A stretch of 9,158 nt of DNA from Modestobacter sp. Lineage in GTDB: Bacteria > Actinomycetota > Actinomycetes > Mycobacteriales > Geodermatophilaceae. Within the stretch, counting starts at the first letter, position 1; every line of letters begins with the position of its first letter. Below are positions 1 through 7,734 of this stretch, piece by piece. Below the pieces are notes generated by a model, which ran no database searches, had not been told where the DNA came from, and saw only the letters and a list, made by a program, of their open reading frames with translations. Made by a program: the position numbers and the translations under genes. The stretch lies in assembly GCA_025965635.1 (NCBI GenBank), contig JAOPWO010000155.1, positions 1 through 9,158 of the forward strand, given 5' to 3'.

Positions 1-1
1 G

Positions 2-127
2 TCGGCCCTGCTGGGGCTGCTGCGCCGGCTGCCCGCCGCGCTGGCGGAGCGCGACCCCGTGCCGGCCGCGCTGGAGCAGCGCTTCGCCACCGCCCAGCGG
101 CCGCTCAGCGCTCGAACGGGGAGGTGA
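2..127 (+). CDS. C-terminal end of an unidentified protein (5' truncated by window edge)
   Basis: An open frame enters from the left edge and stops at TGA 125-127, giving 41 residues that are Leu-, Ala- and Arg-rich (begins SALLGLLRRLPAALAERD). The leucine/arginine helix followed by a basic tail resembles the C-terminal ends of actinobacterial glycosyltransferases. That would suit the neighbouring pyruvyl transferase-like gene, but 41 residues are too few to assign a family. Its last 23 bases overlap the end of the convergent minus-strand gene. Because most frames are open in this composition, even its being coding is only moderately supported. Confidence 0.4.
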   Translation, partial: SALLGLLRRLPAALAERDPVPAALEQRFATAQRPLSARTGR

Positions 128-974
128 ACCAGTCGCGGGCAGCGGCGCCGCCGGCCCGGCAGCGGCGCCGCGCCTCGGCGATGTCGCCTCCCAGCGTGCC
201 GGAGAGCGCGTGCTCGAGCGCAGCGTCGAGGGACGCCGGATCGATCTCGCCGGCGGTGAGCCGCAGCGGCCAGCCCAGCGCGTCGGCCTGGGCACTCACC
301 TTCGCCCCGCCGGTCACCGCGTCACAGGCGATGACCGGAACGCCGTGCGCCAGGCCGAGCACGAGGCCGTGCAACCGCATGCTGACCACCACGTCGGCGC
401 GCCGGACCAGCGCCTCGACCTGCGCGGGGAAGCGGTCGTACGGCTTGTCGTAGAGGTCCATGTCCAACTCGAACCAGGGCAGCGCCCGGGCACCGAGCCA
501 GCCCTCGATCACCCCGCGCACCCGGTCGGCCTTGCTGCGCGTGCCGTACTCCTGCTGCGCCGGGGCGAAGGCCACCGCGAGCACCGGGACGTCGGGCGTC
601 GTCGTCCCGCCGGCCAGGTCAGGCCGGGCGACCCCACGACCGTCGCGCTCCCGCACCCGGTGGAACAGGGCGGAGCCCACCTCGTCGACGACCGAGACAT
701 TGACCGCCCAGCGCTGCGCGTCGGCGAAGACGTGGGCCAGCTCGTGCAGCAGAGGGGTGTCCATCAGCGGACCGCCGACGAACACGACGTGCGTGTACCG
801 GCCGGCCTCGACGTCCCGCCAGTTCGGACCCCGCTGCAGGTACGGCGCCCACGCGACGTCGAAGTCGACGCCGAGCTCGGTCAACCAGCCGGTGACGACG
901 TCGACGCCCAGCTCGTCACCGATGGTCGCGACGACCTCCTCGAAGGAGAACCAGCCGGCGACGAGGAAGCGCAT
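105..974 (-). CDS. polysaccharide pyruvyl transferase family protein
   Basis: This 289-residue cytoplasmic protein resembles the polysaccharide pyruvyl transferase family (PF04230). Members move pyruvate from phosphoenolpyruvate onto sugars of cell-wall or exported polysaccharides. The N-terminus MRFLVAGWFSF leads into a Gly-Asp pair at residues 19-20, a middle strand reads HVVFVGGPLMDTP, and the family's most recognisable element, RLHG, lies at residues 200-203 inside VVSMRLHGLVLGLAHGVPVIACD. The protein is on the short side, since many members have 330-400 residues. The same frame stays open upstream to 1586, but that stretch is the decayed transporter in mixed frames, so I start at ATG 972-974. 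A TGAGGG just upstream can serve as ribosome site, and it overlaps the stop codon of the dead transporter, 4 bases from the ATG. Donor and acceptor are not determinable. Some members of this fold serve other roles. Confidence 0.8.
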   Translation of the reverse strand: MRFLVAGWFSFEEVVATIGDELGVDVVTGWLTELGVDFDVAWAPYLQRGPNWRDVEAGRYTHVVFVGGPLMDTPLLHELAHVFADAQRWAVNVSVVDEVGSALFHRVRERDGRGVARPDLAGGTTTPDVPVLAVAFAPAQQEYGTRSKADRVRGVIEGWLGARALPWFELDMDLYDKPYDRFPAQVEALVRRADVVVSMRLHGLVLGLAHGVPVIACDAVTGGAKVSAQADALGWPLRLTAGEIDPASLDAALEHALSGTLGGDIAEARRRCRAGGAAARDWFTSPFER

Positions 975-978
975 GCCC

Positions 979-1880
979 TCAGCCTGCCACGGGCGGCTGG
1001 GTCCCCTCGTCGGTCCGCCGGGACGTGACCAGGTCGGCGCCGCCCCGGTCCCGCACCACCAGCGGATCGCTGCGCAGGTCCTGCCACGGCGAGCCCGGCC
1101 CGGCTCGATCGTCCCGCGCTCGGGGCCACCGCGGCGAGCGGGTGCTGGCCGAGCAGCGAGAACAGCGTTGGTGGAGCCGACCGCGCCGTCGGCACCGACC
1201 AGCTCGCCGGTCGTGGCCTGCTCGTTGATCGCCGAGACGTCGACGACCGCGAACCAGACCAGGCTGACAGGCTGGGCACCAGCAGCACGCCGGTCGGAAC
1301 CGGCGGACGGTGCGGCCGCGGCCGATCCACGCGATGGACAGCCCGACGAAGGGGGTCCAGGAGACCCACCACGCCCAGGAGACGATCGTCCGGCCGGAGA
1401 GCCAGGCGTCCAGCTCCTCGTCCCCGCCGGCGTCGGTGCGCGAGGCCATGGTCGCGAGCTGGCCGGCGTGGTCGCCCAGGGCGGTCGGCACCGGGCCGAG
1501 GATCCACGACGTGGGGCCGACCTGGAGGACGACGAGGGCCAGCACCAGGGCCCGCACCAGGCGGCCCGGCCGAACAGGGTGGCCACGTCGCGAGGATGTC
1601 CATCACGCGGCCGATCGGACCTTCGCTGCGCTCGCCGAGCAGCGGACCGAACGCTGCGGAGACGAGTGGCGGGCGGCGTCGGTCTGGGCCTGGCTGGTGC
1701 CCGGCTGCGTGCTCACGCGGTGCGACAGGGGCTCGGCCACCCTCCGGGACACCGGGCCGATGCCCATCCCAGCGCTGAGCACCGAACCACGACGACGACC
1801 GCATCGAGCGGTGCACCGCCACCGGCGCCGTCGGTCGGCGGCTCGGCGACGGGCTGCTCCGACGACTCGGTGACGTGCAC
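979..1880 (-). pseudogene. decayed BCCT-family (betaine/carnitine/choline) transporter
   Basis: Fragments of a BCCT sodium- or proton-coupled betaine/choline transporter occur in correct order but in changing frames. They are: an N-terminal tail VTESSEQPVAEPP (from about 1880); the glycine-rich helix GMGIG followed by VAEPLSH (about 1779-1676); SAAFGPLLGER and GPIGRVMDILAT (about 1670-1588); ATLFG (about 1583); a long in-frame block with GPTSWILGPVPTALGD, WAWWVSWTPFVG and GRGRTVRRF (1557-1297); TGVLLVPS; VSLVWFAVVDVSAINE; LFSLLGQHPLAAVA; ERGTIEPGR; and a C-terminal tail DPLVVRDRGGADL ending at TGA 979-981. That is about nine frame changes. Intact relatives have roughly 550-600 residues, so about half is gone. 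Missing parts include the first membrane segments, the region after ATLFG, and helices before and after ERGTIEP. No intact frame can make a transporter. The start at about 1880 (GTG) is approximate. The family call rests on remembered conserved BCCT motifs. Confidence 0.88.
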
Positions 1881-1987
1881 GGCCGGCTGCCTCGTGCGGT
1901 CCGGGCGGAGCCGCCCGTGCCCGCAGGCCATCATCGTGGCGGAGCCGTGTCGTTCGAGCTGGAGCCGCGTTGCCATTCAGTCACATC

Positions 1988-2023
1988 GTTGCGGATCACG
2001 GAACAGGCTTCGTAATGTGCAAC
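1988..2023. promoter_or_regulatory. 36-bp imperfect palindrome, candidate operator
   Basis: The segment begins GTTGC and ends GCAAC. On reverse-complement alignment 12 of the 18 half-site positions match, including the five outermost pairs and an inner ACG/CGT. It spans both the candidate -35 and -10 boxes, so a bound dimer or tetramer would block the promoter. The IclR-family protein encoded at the far end of the operon is a natural candidate ligand, but this is inference, and the MarR protein or a distant regulator is also possible. Confidence 0.45.
1989..2018 (+). promoter_or_regulatory. candidate promoter of the betaine-degradation operon
   Basis: TTGCGG at 1989-1994 could be a -35 box and TAATGT at 2013-2018 a -10 box (TAnnnT form), with an 18-base spacer. 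Transcription would start near 2025, leaving a leader of about 78 bases before the dmg start. The boxes match consensus only partly. The main support is that this AT-richer patch sits upstream of the operon and is covered by a palindrome. Confidence 0.4.
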
Positions 2024-2090
2024 CACGGTCGAGCTGGCGGCACCCCGGGAGCCGTCAGCCCGCCCGGCGTGGCCCGCGCACATGCCGAGC

Positions 2091-2096
2091 GAGGAG
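2091..2096 (+). promoter_or_regulatory. ribosome binding site that fixes the dmg start
   Basis: GAGGAG lies 6 bases before ATG 2103. The in-frame ATG at 2082 has no comparable site. With the 2103 start, the active-site histidine falls at residue 225, the number I remember from Arthrobacter dimethylglycine oxidase, which supports the choice. Confidence 0.75.
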
Positions 2097-2102
2097 CTGG
2101 TG

Positions 2103-4553
2103 ATGGGATCCGTTCCGCGCGTGGTCGTCATCGGGGCCGGGATCGTCGGGTGCAGCCTCGCCGACGAGCTGACCGGCCGCGGCTGGACCGACGTCACCGT
2201 CCTCGACCAGGGCCCACTGCCGCTGACCGGCGGCTCGAGCTCGCACGCCCCGGGGCTGGTGTTCCAGACCAACAGCTCGCCGACGATGAGCGCGTTCGCG
2301 CGGTACACCGTGGCGAAGTTCGGCCCCCTCGAGCACGAGGGACGCCCCTGCCTGCTGCCGTTGGGGAGTCTCGAGGTGGCGACCACCCCGGAGCGGGTGG
2401 AGGAGCTGCACCGCCGCCAGGGCTTCGCCGCCTCGTGGGGGATCCCCGCCGAGGTGGTGACGCCCGAGCGGTGTCTCCAGCTCCACCCGCTGCTCGACCG
2501 CGCGGCGGTGCTCGCCGGTCTGCACGTGCCCTCCGACGGGCTGGCCAGGGCGGTGGGGGCCGGCGCCGCCCAGTCCGACCGGGCCCGGGCCCGGGGCGCG
2601 GTCTTCCTCGGTGGCCAGCGGGTCACCGGTATCCAGGAGGGCGGCGGCCGGGTCCGCGCCGTGGTGACCGGGACCGGCACCTTCCCCGCCGACCTCGTCG
2701 TCTGCTGCGCCGGGTTCTGGGGACCGGTGCTGGGCGACGCGGTGGGCGTGCGGGTGCCGCTGCTGCCGCTCGCCCACCAGTACGTGCACACCAGCCCGGT
2801 GGCCGGCCTGCCGCTGCGGGCCGGGACCGAGGCGGTGCTGCCGATCCTGCGCCACCAGGACCGGCGGCTCTACTACCGCGAACACGGCGACCACCTGGGC
2901 ATCGGCTCCTACGACCACCGGCCGATCCCGGTCGACCCCCGCTCGGTGTCCGACAGCGCGACCGTGACCGCCGAGCAGATGCCCTCCTCGCTGCCCTTCA
3001 CGCCGGAGGACTTCACCGCCGCCTGGACGGCCAGCCGGCACCTGCTGCCTGCGCTGCGCACCGCCTCGGTCGCGTCCGGGTTCAACGGGATCTTCTCCTT
3101 CACCCCCGACGGCGCCCCGCTGGTCGGCGAGAGCGAGCAGGTCGCCGGGCTGTGGACGGCCGAGGCGGTGTGGGTGACCCACTCGGCCGGGGTGGCGCGG
3201 GCGGTCGCCGAGCAGCTGATGACCGGGCACTCGTCGGTCGACCTCCGGGAGTGCGACCTGCACCGGTTCGACGAGGTCGAGCTGGACCCGCAGACCGTGG
3301 CAGCCAGGAGCGCGCGCTCCTTCGTCGAGGTGTACGACGTCGTCCATCCCCTGGAGCCGCGCCAGGCCCCCCGGGACCTGCGCAGCAGCCCCTTCCGACC
3401 GCGGCAGGACGCCCTGGGCGCGGTCTTCCTGGACCGGTCCGGCTGGGAGCGGCCGCACTGGTACGCGGCGAACGCAGCCCTCCTGGGCCAGCTGCCCGCG
3501 GCGTGGCAGCCCCCCGAGCGCGAGGCCTGGTCGGCCCGCTGGTGGTCGCCGGCGGTGGCCGTCGAGGCGTGGCGCACCCGGGAGGCGGTGGCGATGTACG
3601 ACATGACGCCACTGCGCCGCGTCGAGGTCACCGGGGCCGGCGCGCTGGCCCTGCTGCAGCGACTGGCGACCGGCGACCTGGCCAAGCCGGTCGGCAGCGT
3701 GACCTACACGCTGCTGCTCGACGAGGCCGGTGGGGTGCGCAGCGACGTGACCGTCGCCCGGCTGGGCGAGCAGCGGTTCCAGGTGGGGCTGAACACCCGG
3801 GGCGACGAGGTGTGGCTGCGTCGGCACGCCCCGGCCGACGTCGCGGTCCGCGACGTCACCGGCGCGACCTGCTGCATCGGGCTGTGGGGACCCCGGGCCC
3901 GCGACGTGCTCGGCGCGCTGACCGCCGACGACGTCTCCGACGCCGGCCTGCGGTACTTCCGCGCGGCCCGGCTCGGGGTGGCGGGCGTGCCGGTCACGGC
4001 GCTGCGGTTGTCCTACGTGGGCGAGCTCGGGTTCGAGCTGTACACCGGCGCGGACACCGGCTTGCGGTTGTGGGACGCGCTGTGGGCAGCCGGGGCGCCG
4101 CACGGGGTCGTGGCGGCCGGCCGGGCGGCCCTCGAGGCGCTGCGCCTGGAGAAGGGCTACCGGGCCTGGGGCACCGACATGTCCACCGAGGACTCCCCCG
4201 CCGAGGCCGGGCTCGGCTGGGCGGTGAGCCGGCGGAAGTCCGGCTTCACCGGCGAGGCGGCGCTGGCCGCGCGGTCGGAGGCCCCGGTGCGGCGGCTGAC
4301 CTGCCTCACGCTGGACGACCCCTCGCACGTGGTGATGGGCAAGGAGCCGGTCTGGGTGGACGGTGCCGTCGCCGGACACGTCACCAGCGCCGCGTACGGG
4401 CCCACCATCGGGCGCACCGTCGCCTACGCCTGGCTGCCGGCCGGGCTCACCCCGGGCGACCCGGTCGAGGTGCAGTACTTCCGCGACCGACTGCCCGCGA
4501 CCGTGGCCACCGAACCGCTGGTGGACCCGGGCACGACCCGGGTCCGCGGCTGA
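2103..4553 (+). CDS. dmg: dimethylglycine oxidase (FAD amine oxidase fused to a GcvT folate domain)
   Basis: This 816-residue bifunctional enzyme would oxidise N,N-dimethylglycine to sarcosine and pass the methylene group through to tetrahydrofolate, forming 5,10-methylene-THF and H2O2 (free formaldehyde if folate is absent). An N-terminal FAD domain (about 1-360) has the GAGIVG dinucleotide motif at 11-16 and SSSHAPGLVFQTN, with His48 at the covalent flavin position. His225 in LAHQYV and the Tyr pair 257-258 in YYREHGD correspond to substrate-site residues of Arthrobacter globiformis dimethylglycine oxidase. After an FAO_M-like linker comes the GcvT domain (about 430-690), with Asp548 in GGVRSDVTVARL as probable folate-site acid, then a GcvT C-terminal barrel ending DPGTTRVRG. 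Resemblance to the Arthrobacter enzyme runs end to end in my memory, so I favour oxidase over dehydrogenase. It is the first gene of the operon, and the next starts 12 bases on. Sarcosine could be a secondary substrate. Confidence 0.93.
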   Translation: MGSVPRVVVIGAGIVGCSLADELTGRGWTDVTVLDQGPLPLTGGSSSHAPGLVFQTNSSPTMSAFARYTVAKFGPLEHEGRPCLLPLGSLEVATTPERVEELHRRQGFAASWGIPAEVVTPERCLQLHPLLDRAAVLAGLHVPSDGLARAVGAGAAQSDRARARGAVFLGGQRVTGIQEGGGRVRAVVTGTGTFPADLVVCCAGFWGPVLGDAVGVRVPLLPLAHQYVHTSPVAGLPLRAGTEAVLPILRHQDRRLYYREHGDHLGIGSYDHRPIPVDPRSVSDSATVTAEQMPSSLPFTPEDFTAAWTASRHLLPALRTASVASGFNGIFSFTPDGAPLVGESEQVAGLWTAEAVWVTHSAGVARAVAEQLMTGHSSVDLRECDLHRFDEVELDPQTVAARSARSFVEVYDVVHPLEPRQAPRDLRSSPFRPRQDALGAVFLDRSGWERPHWYAANAALLGQLPAAWQPPEREAWSARWWSPAVAVEAWRTREAVAMYDMTPLRRVEVTGAGALALLQRLATGDLAKPVGSVTYTLLLDEAGGVRSDVTVARLGEQRFQVGLNTRGDEVWLRRHAPADVAVRDVTGATCCIGLWGPRARDVLGALTADDVSDAGLRYFRAARLGVAGVPVTALRLSYVGELGFELYTGADTGLRLWDALWAAGAPHGVVAAGRAALEALRLEKGYRAWGTDMSTEDSPAEAGLGWAVSRRKSGFTGEAALAARSEAPVRRLTCLTLDDPSHVVMGKEPVWVDGAVAGHVTSAAYGPTIGRTVAYAWLPAGLTPGDPVEVQYFRDRLPATVATEPLVDPGTTRVRG

Positions 4554-4565
4554 GAGGGGACGACC

Positions 4566-5738
4566 GTGGCGACGAACGGCTACGACGTCATCGTGCTGGG
4601 CACCGGGGGCATGGGCAGCGCGGCAGCGTCCGCGCTGGCCCGCCGCGGGCAGCGGGTGCTGGGCCTGGACCGCTTCGGCCCGGGACACGACCGCGGCTCG
4701 AGCCACGGCGGTTCCCGGATCTACCGGCAGTCCTACTTCGAGGACCCGGCCTACGTGCCGCTGCTGCTGCGAGCCTGGGAGCTGTGGCACCAGCTGGCCG
4801 CCGACAGCGGCCGGGACGTCTTCCTGCCCACCGGCGGGCTCTACGTCGGCCGACCGGACGGCACCACCTTCGGCGGCAGCCTGCGCGCCGCGCGGCAGTG
4901 GAGGCTCGAGCACGAGGTGCTCGGCCCTCCCGACGTGGCGCGCCGCTTCCCCACCCTGCGCCTCGCCGAGGACGAGCTCGCCCTCCACGAGGAGCGCGCC
5001 GGGATCGCCCGCCCGGAGCAGACCGTGCTCGCCCACCTGGAGCTGGCCGCCGCGGCCGGCGCCGAGCTGCACAGCCACGAGGAGGTCCTCGACTGGGACG
5101 CGGGGCCGGCCGGCGTGCGAGTGCGGACCAGCCGGGCGTCCTACACGGCCGGTGCGCTGGTCGTCGCCCCCGGCGCGTGGGCGCCGGAGGTGCTCGCCGA
5201 CCTGGGCCTCCCCCTCACCGTGGAACGGCAGGTCATGCACTGGCTGACCCCGACCGGGGGGACGGCGCGCTACGAGCCGGCACGGCACCCGGTGTACATC
5301 TGCGGCGACGGCCCCGACCAGGTGTACGGCTTCCCGGCGATCGACGGGCCCGACGGCGGGGTCAAGATCTCCTTCTTCCGGGCGGGGGCGCCGTGCACAC
5401 CGGAGACCATCGACCGCACCGTGCACCCCGACGAGGTGGCGCGGCTCCGCGCCCGGGTGGCGCGCACGTTCCCGGACCTGGTCGGCCCGCCGCTGGACGC
5501 GCGGACGTGCATGTACACCACGACGCCCGACGAGCACTTCGTGCTGGCGCGCCATCCCGAGCACGAGGCCGTCGTCGTGGCGTGCGGCTTCTCCGGGCAC
5601 GGCTTCAAGTTCGTGCCGGTGGTCGGTGAGGTGCTGGCCGACCTCGTCGTCGACGGCCGGACGGACCACCCGATCGCGCTGTTCGACCCGTCCCGGCTCG
5701 GGGCGCCGCTGCCGGTCGCCGCCGACCGCGCTCCCTGA
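4566..5738 (+). CDS. soxA: monomeric sarcosine oxidase / N-methyl amino acid oxidase
   Basis: A soluble FAD enzyme of 390 residues, the usual family length, expected to oxidise sarcosine to glycine, formaldehyde and H2O2. The dinucleotide motif GTGGMG is at residues 12-17. [11 protein letters not shown] places Arg51 and Arg54 like the carboxylate-site arginines 49 and 52 of Bacillus sarcosine oxidase. Lys267 aligns with the oxygen-activating lysine 265. Cys315 in [13 protein letters not shown] is the covalent flavin attachment cysteine, followed by Tyr317 and the family signature GFSGHGFKF. Phe271 stands where I recall His269 in the Bacillus enzyme, so substrate preference may differ, and N-methyltryptophan or other N-methyl amino acids remain possible. 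The GTG start at 4566 follows AGAGGGGA by 5 bases and lies 12 bases after the dmg stop, so the two genes are almost certainly cotranscribed. Sarcosine is inferred from the neighbours. Confidence 0.88.
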   Translation: MATNGYDVIVLGTGGMGSAAASALARRGQRVLGLDRFGPGHDRGSSHGGSRIYRQSYFEDPAYVPLLLRAWELWHQLAADSGRDVFLPTGGLYVGRPDGTTFGGSLRAARQWRLEHEVLGPPDVARRFPTLRLAEDELALHEERAGIARPEQTVLAHLELAAAAGAELHSHEEVLDWDAGPAGVRVRTSRASYTAGALVVAPGAWAPEVLADLGLPLTVERQVMHWLTPTGGTARYEPARHPVYICGDGPDQVYGFPAIDGPDGGVKISFFRAGAPCTPETIDRTVHPDEVARLRARVARTFPDLVGPPLDARTCMYTTTPDEHFVLARHPEHEAVVVACGFSGHGFKFVPVVGEVLADLVVDGRTDHPIALFDPSRLGAPLPVAADRAP

Positions 5739-5778
5739 CCCCGTCCACGTCCCGCCCGCACCGCTCAGGAGACCGGCA

Positions 5779-6915
5779 GTGACCGCCACCGAGGACCGTC
5801 CCACCGCGAGCCCCACCCTGCTGCCCACCCTGCCCGGGGAGGCCTACGTCGACCCGGCGTACTTCGCCCGCGAGCAGTCCGCGGTGTTCGAGCGGATGTG
5901 GTTCTGCGCCGTCCGCGCCGACGACCTGCCCACCCCGGGCTCCTTCCGGACCGTCGAGGTCGGCCGCGAGTCGGTGCTCGTCAGCCGCGCCCGGGACGGC
6001 GGACCGCGCGCGTTCTTCAACGTGTGCCGGCACCGTGGGGCACGGCTGTGCACCGAGGCGGCCGGCCAGCGGCGCCGGACGTTCCAGTGCCCGTACCACG
6101 CCTGGACCTACGACTTCGACGGCCGCCTGGTGTCCGCGCCGAACCTCAGCTCCATGCCCGACGTCGACCGGGTCGAGCACGGGCTGCGGACGGTGCACGT
6201 GCGTGAGTGGCTCGGCTACGTGTGGGTGTGCCTGGCCGACCAGCCGCCCTCCTTCGAGGCTGACGTGCAGGGCGCGGTGGTGGGGCGGCTGGGGTCGCTG
6301 GCGCTGCTCGACGGCTACGACGTCGACTCACTGGTGCTCGGGCGGCGAATCCGCTACGACGTCGCGGCCAACTGGAAGCTCATCGTGGAGAACTTCATGG
6401 AGTGCTACCACTGCGCCACCATCCACCCCGAGCTCACCCAGGTGCTGCCGGAGTTCGCCGCCGGCTACGCGGCCCAGTACTACGTCGGGCGCGGCGCGGA
6501 GTTCGGTGAGCAGGTGGAGGGCTTCACGGTCGACGGCTCGGCCGGGTTCGGCCCGCTCAGCGGCCTGGCGGCCGAGCAGGACCGGCGCTACTTCGCGGTC
6601 ACCATCCGGCCGCAGGTGTTCCTGAGCCTGGTACCCGACCACGTCATCGTGCACCGCTCGTACCCGGTGGCGGCCGACCGCACGGTGGTGGAGTGCGACT
6701 GGCTCTACGCCCCGGCGGTGGTGGCCTCCGGAGCGGACCTGGACCGGTCGGTCGAGCTGTTCCACCGGGTGAACGTGCAGGACTTCGCCGCCTGCGAGCG
6801 CTGCCAGCCCGCGATGTCCTCACGGGTGTACGCCCGGGGCGGCGCGCTGGTGCCCTCGGAGCACCACATCGCGGAGTTCCACGACTGGCTGACCGACCGG
6901 GTCGCCGCCGGCTGA
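5779..6915 (+). CDS. gbcA: Rieske oxygenase alpha subunit, probable glycine betaine demethylase
   Basis: A 378-residue Rieske non-heme iron oxygenase. The 2Fe-2S ligands are Cys83, His85, Cys104 and His107 (CRH then CPYH). The mononuclear iron site is formed by His211 and His216 in ECYHCATIHPEL and Asp335 in NVQDFAACER. Glu208 holds the bridging position between the two metal centres, as in carnitine and betaine oxygenases (CntA, GbcA), where ring-hydroxylating dioxygenases have Asp. Placement 40 bases after a sarcosine oxidase and downstream of dimethylglycine oxidase suggests that it removes the first methyl of glycine betaine, giving dimethylglycine and formaldehyde. The frame is open further upstream, but GTG 5779 is chosen because AGGAGA lies 6 bases before it and the protein then begins in family fashion. 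Electrons should come from a GbcB-type flavin/ferredoxin reductase, which is not in this window. Stachydrine or another quaternary amine is an alternative substrate. Confidence 0.82.
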   Translation: MTATEDRPTASPTLLPTLPGEAYVDPAYFAREQSAVFERMWFCAVRADDLPTPGSFRTVEVGRESVLVSRARDGGPRAFFNVCRHRGARLCTEAAGQRRRTFQCPYHAWTYDFDGRLVSAPNLSSMPDVDRVEHGLRTVHVREWLGYVWVCLADQPPSFEADVQGAVVGRLGSLALLDGYDVDSLVLGRRIRYDVAANWKLIVENFMECYHCATIHPELTQVLPEFAAGYAAQYYVGRGAEFGEQVEGFTVDGSAGFGPLSGLAAEQDRRYFAVTIRPQVFLSLVPDHVIVHRSYPVAADRTVVECDWLYAPAVVASGADLDRSVELFHRVNVQDFAACERCQPAMSSRVYARGGALVPSEHHIAEFHDWLTDRVAAG

Positions 6916-6927
6916 GCGCCGGGCCGG

Positions 6928-7734
6928 TCAGGGGCGGGGCTGTCCGCACCGGTGCCCGGGGCTCCAGCCCAGCCGCCGGGAGATCTCCTCGGCCGCCTGC
7001 GCCACCGCCTTGCCGAGGTCGGCCAGCCGCTGCTGGTCCAGCCGGAAGGTGGGCCCGGAGACGCTGACCGCAGCCACCACTGCCCCGTCCTGCCGGCGCA
7101 CCGGCGCGGCGGCGGCGCTCAAGCCGACTTCCAGCTCCTCGTGGGTGAAAGCAATGCCGAGCCGGCGGACCTCGGCGAGCTCATCGGCCAACTCCCGCCG
7201 GTGGACCAGCGTCGCCGGAGTGTGGCGGGTCAGCGGTCGCCGGGTCGCCGCGACGAACAGCACCTCGTCGAAGGCCATCAGCACCTTGCCGCTGGAGGTG
7301 GCGTGCAGCGGGGTCCGCTCGCCGATCCAGTTGTGGCTGATGATCCCCGTCCCGCCCCGCACCTGGTCGATGTTCACCACGGCTCCCCCGTCGGCAACGG
7401 CGAGGTTCACCGTCTCGCCGAACTCCTCGGCGAGCTCCTCGCACACCCGCCGGCTCACCGCGGTGACGTCCCGGGGCACCGGCACCGCACCGGCCAACCG
7501 CAGCAGGCCCGTGCCCAGCCGGTACTTCGTCCGGTCACCGGGCTGCTCCACCAGACCCCGCGCCTCCAGGGCGCCGACCAGCCGGAACGCCGTCGACTTG
7601 TGCACCCCGAGGTGGGTGGCCAGGTCGGTCACCCCGGCCTCGCCGTGGGTGGCCAGGTACTCCAGGATCTCCAGCGCCCGGTCCACGGACTGCACGGGTG
7701 AGCGGTCGTCGGGCACCGGAGCAGTGTCGTCCAT
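6928..7734 (-). CDS. IclR-family transcriptional regulator
   Basis: A 268-residue regulator with the classic two-part layout. The N-terminal winged helix contains PVQSVDRALEILEYL (residues 13-27) and a helix-turn-helix at about 35-57 (VTDLATHLGVHKSTAFR). A GAF-like effector-binding domain follows from about 85 to 265, with LHATSSGKVLMAF and a closing GPTFRLDQQRLADLG. IclR proteins sense small metabolites and often control a neighbouring catabolic operon. This gene ends 12 bases from the Rieske gene stop, tail to tail, so betaine, dimethylglycine or a later product is a reasonable effector (inference). ATG 7734 is chosen because the residues just after it lead into the IclR consensus, and the open frame upstream only shadows the MarR gene. 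Its ribosome site is weak (GGGAC). It starts 14 bases after the MarR stop and is probably cotranscribed with it. Confidence 0.88.
   Translation of the reverse strand: MDDTAPVPDDRSPVQSVDRALEILEYLATHGEAGVTDLATHLGVHKSTAFRLVGALEARGLVEQPGDRTKYRLGTGLLRLAGAVPVPRDVTAVSRRVCEELAEEFGETVNLAVADGGAVVNIDQVRGGTGIISHNWIGERTPLHATSSGKVLMAFDEVLFVAATRRPLTRHTPATLVHRRELADELAEVRRLGIAFTHEELEVGLSAAAAPVRRQDGAVVAAVSVSGPTFRLDQQRLADLGKAVAQAAEEISRRLGWSPGHRCGQPRP

Noticed and set aside
975..1586. N-terminal extension of the pyruvyl transferase-like gene to 1586
   Set aside because: The stretch carries BCCT fragments (VSLVWFAVVDVSAINE, ERGTIEP) separated by nonsense, so the continuity is an accident of the decayed transporter having no stops in that frame.
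979..1976. Insertion-sequence or phage origin of the disrupted region
   Set aside because: No transposase, terminal inverted repeats or target-site duplication is visible. The fragments are all explained by one decayed transporter gene.
2082..2102. ATG 2082 as the start of dimethylglycine oxidase
   Set aside because: It has no ribosome site in front of it, while ATG 2103 follows GAGGAG by 6 bases and gives the N-terminus and residue numbering expected of the family.
1970..5629. A 1219-codon plus-strand open frame overlapping dmg and soxA in another frame
   Set aside because: The translation is Arg/Gly/Ala-rich noise, while the competing frames carry complete enzyme families with ribosome sites.
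2055..5828. A 1257-codon open frame on the minus strand opposite dmg, soxA and the start of the Rieske gene
   Set aside because: It is antisense to three well-recognised genes, its translation is low-complexity and rich in Arg, Gly, Pro and His, and it matches no family. Codon position bias in high-GC DNA produces such frames.
6904..6930. A CCGGC/GCCGG repeat at the junction of the Rieske and IclR genes as a terminator
   Set aside because: The possible stem is only about 5 pairs and overlaps both gene ends. Such GC repeats arise easily at this composition.
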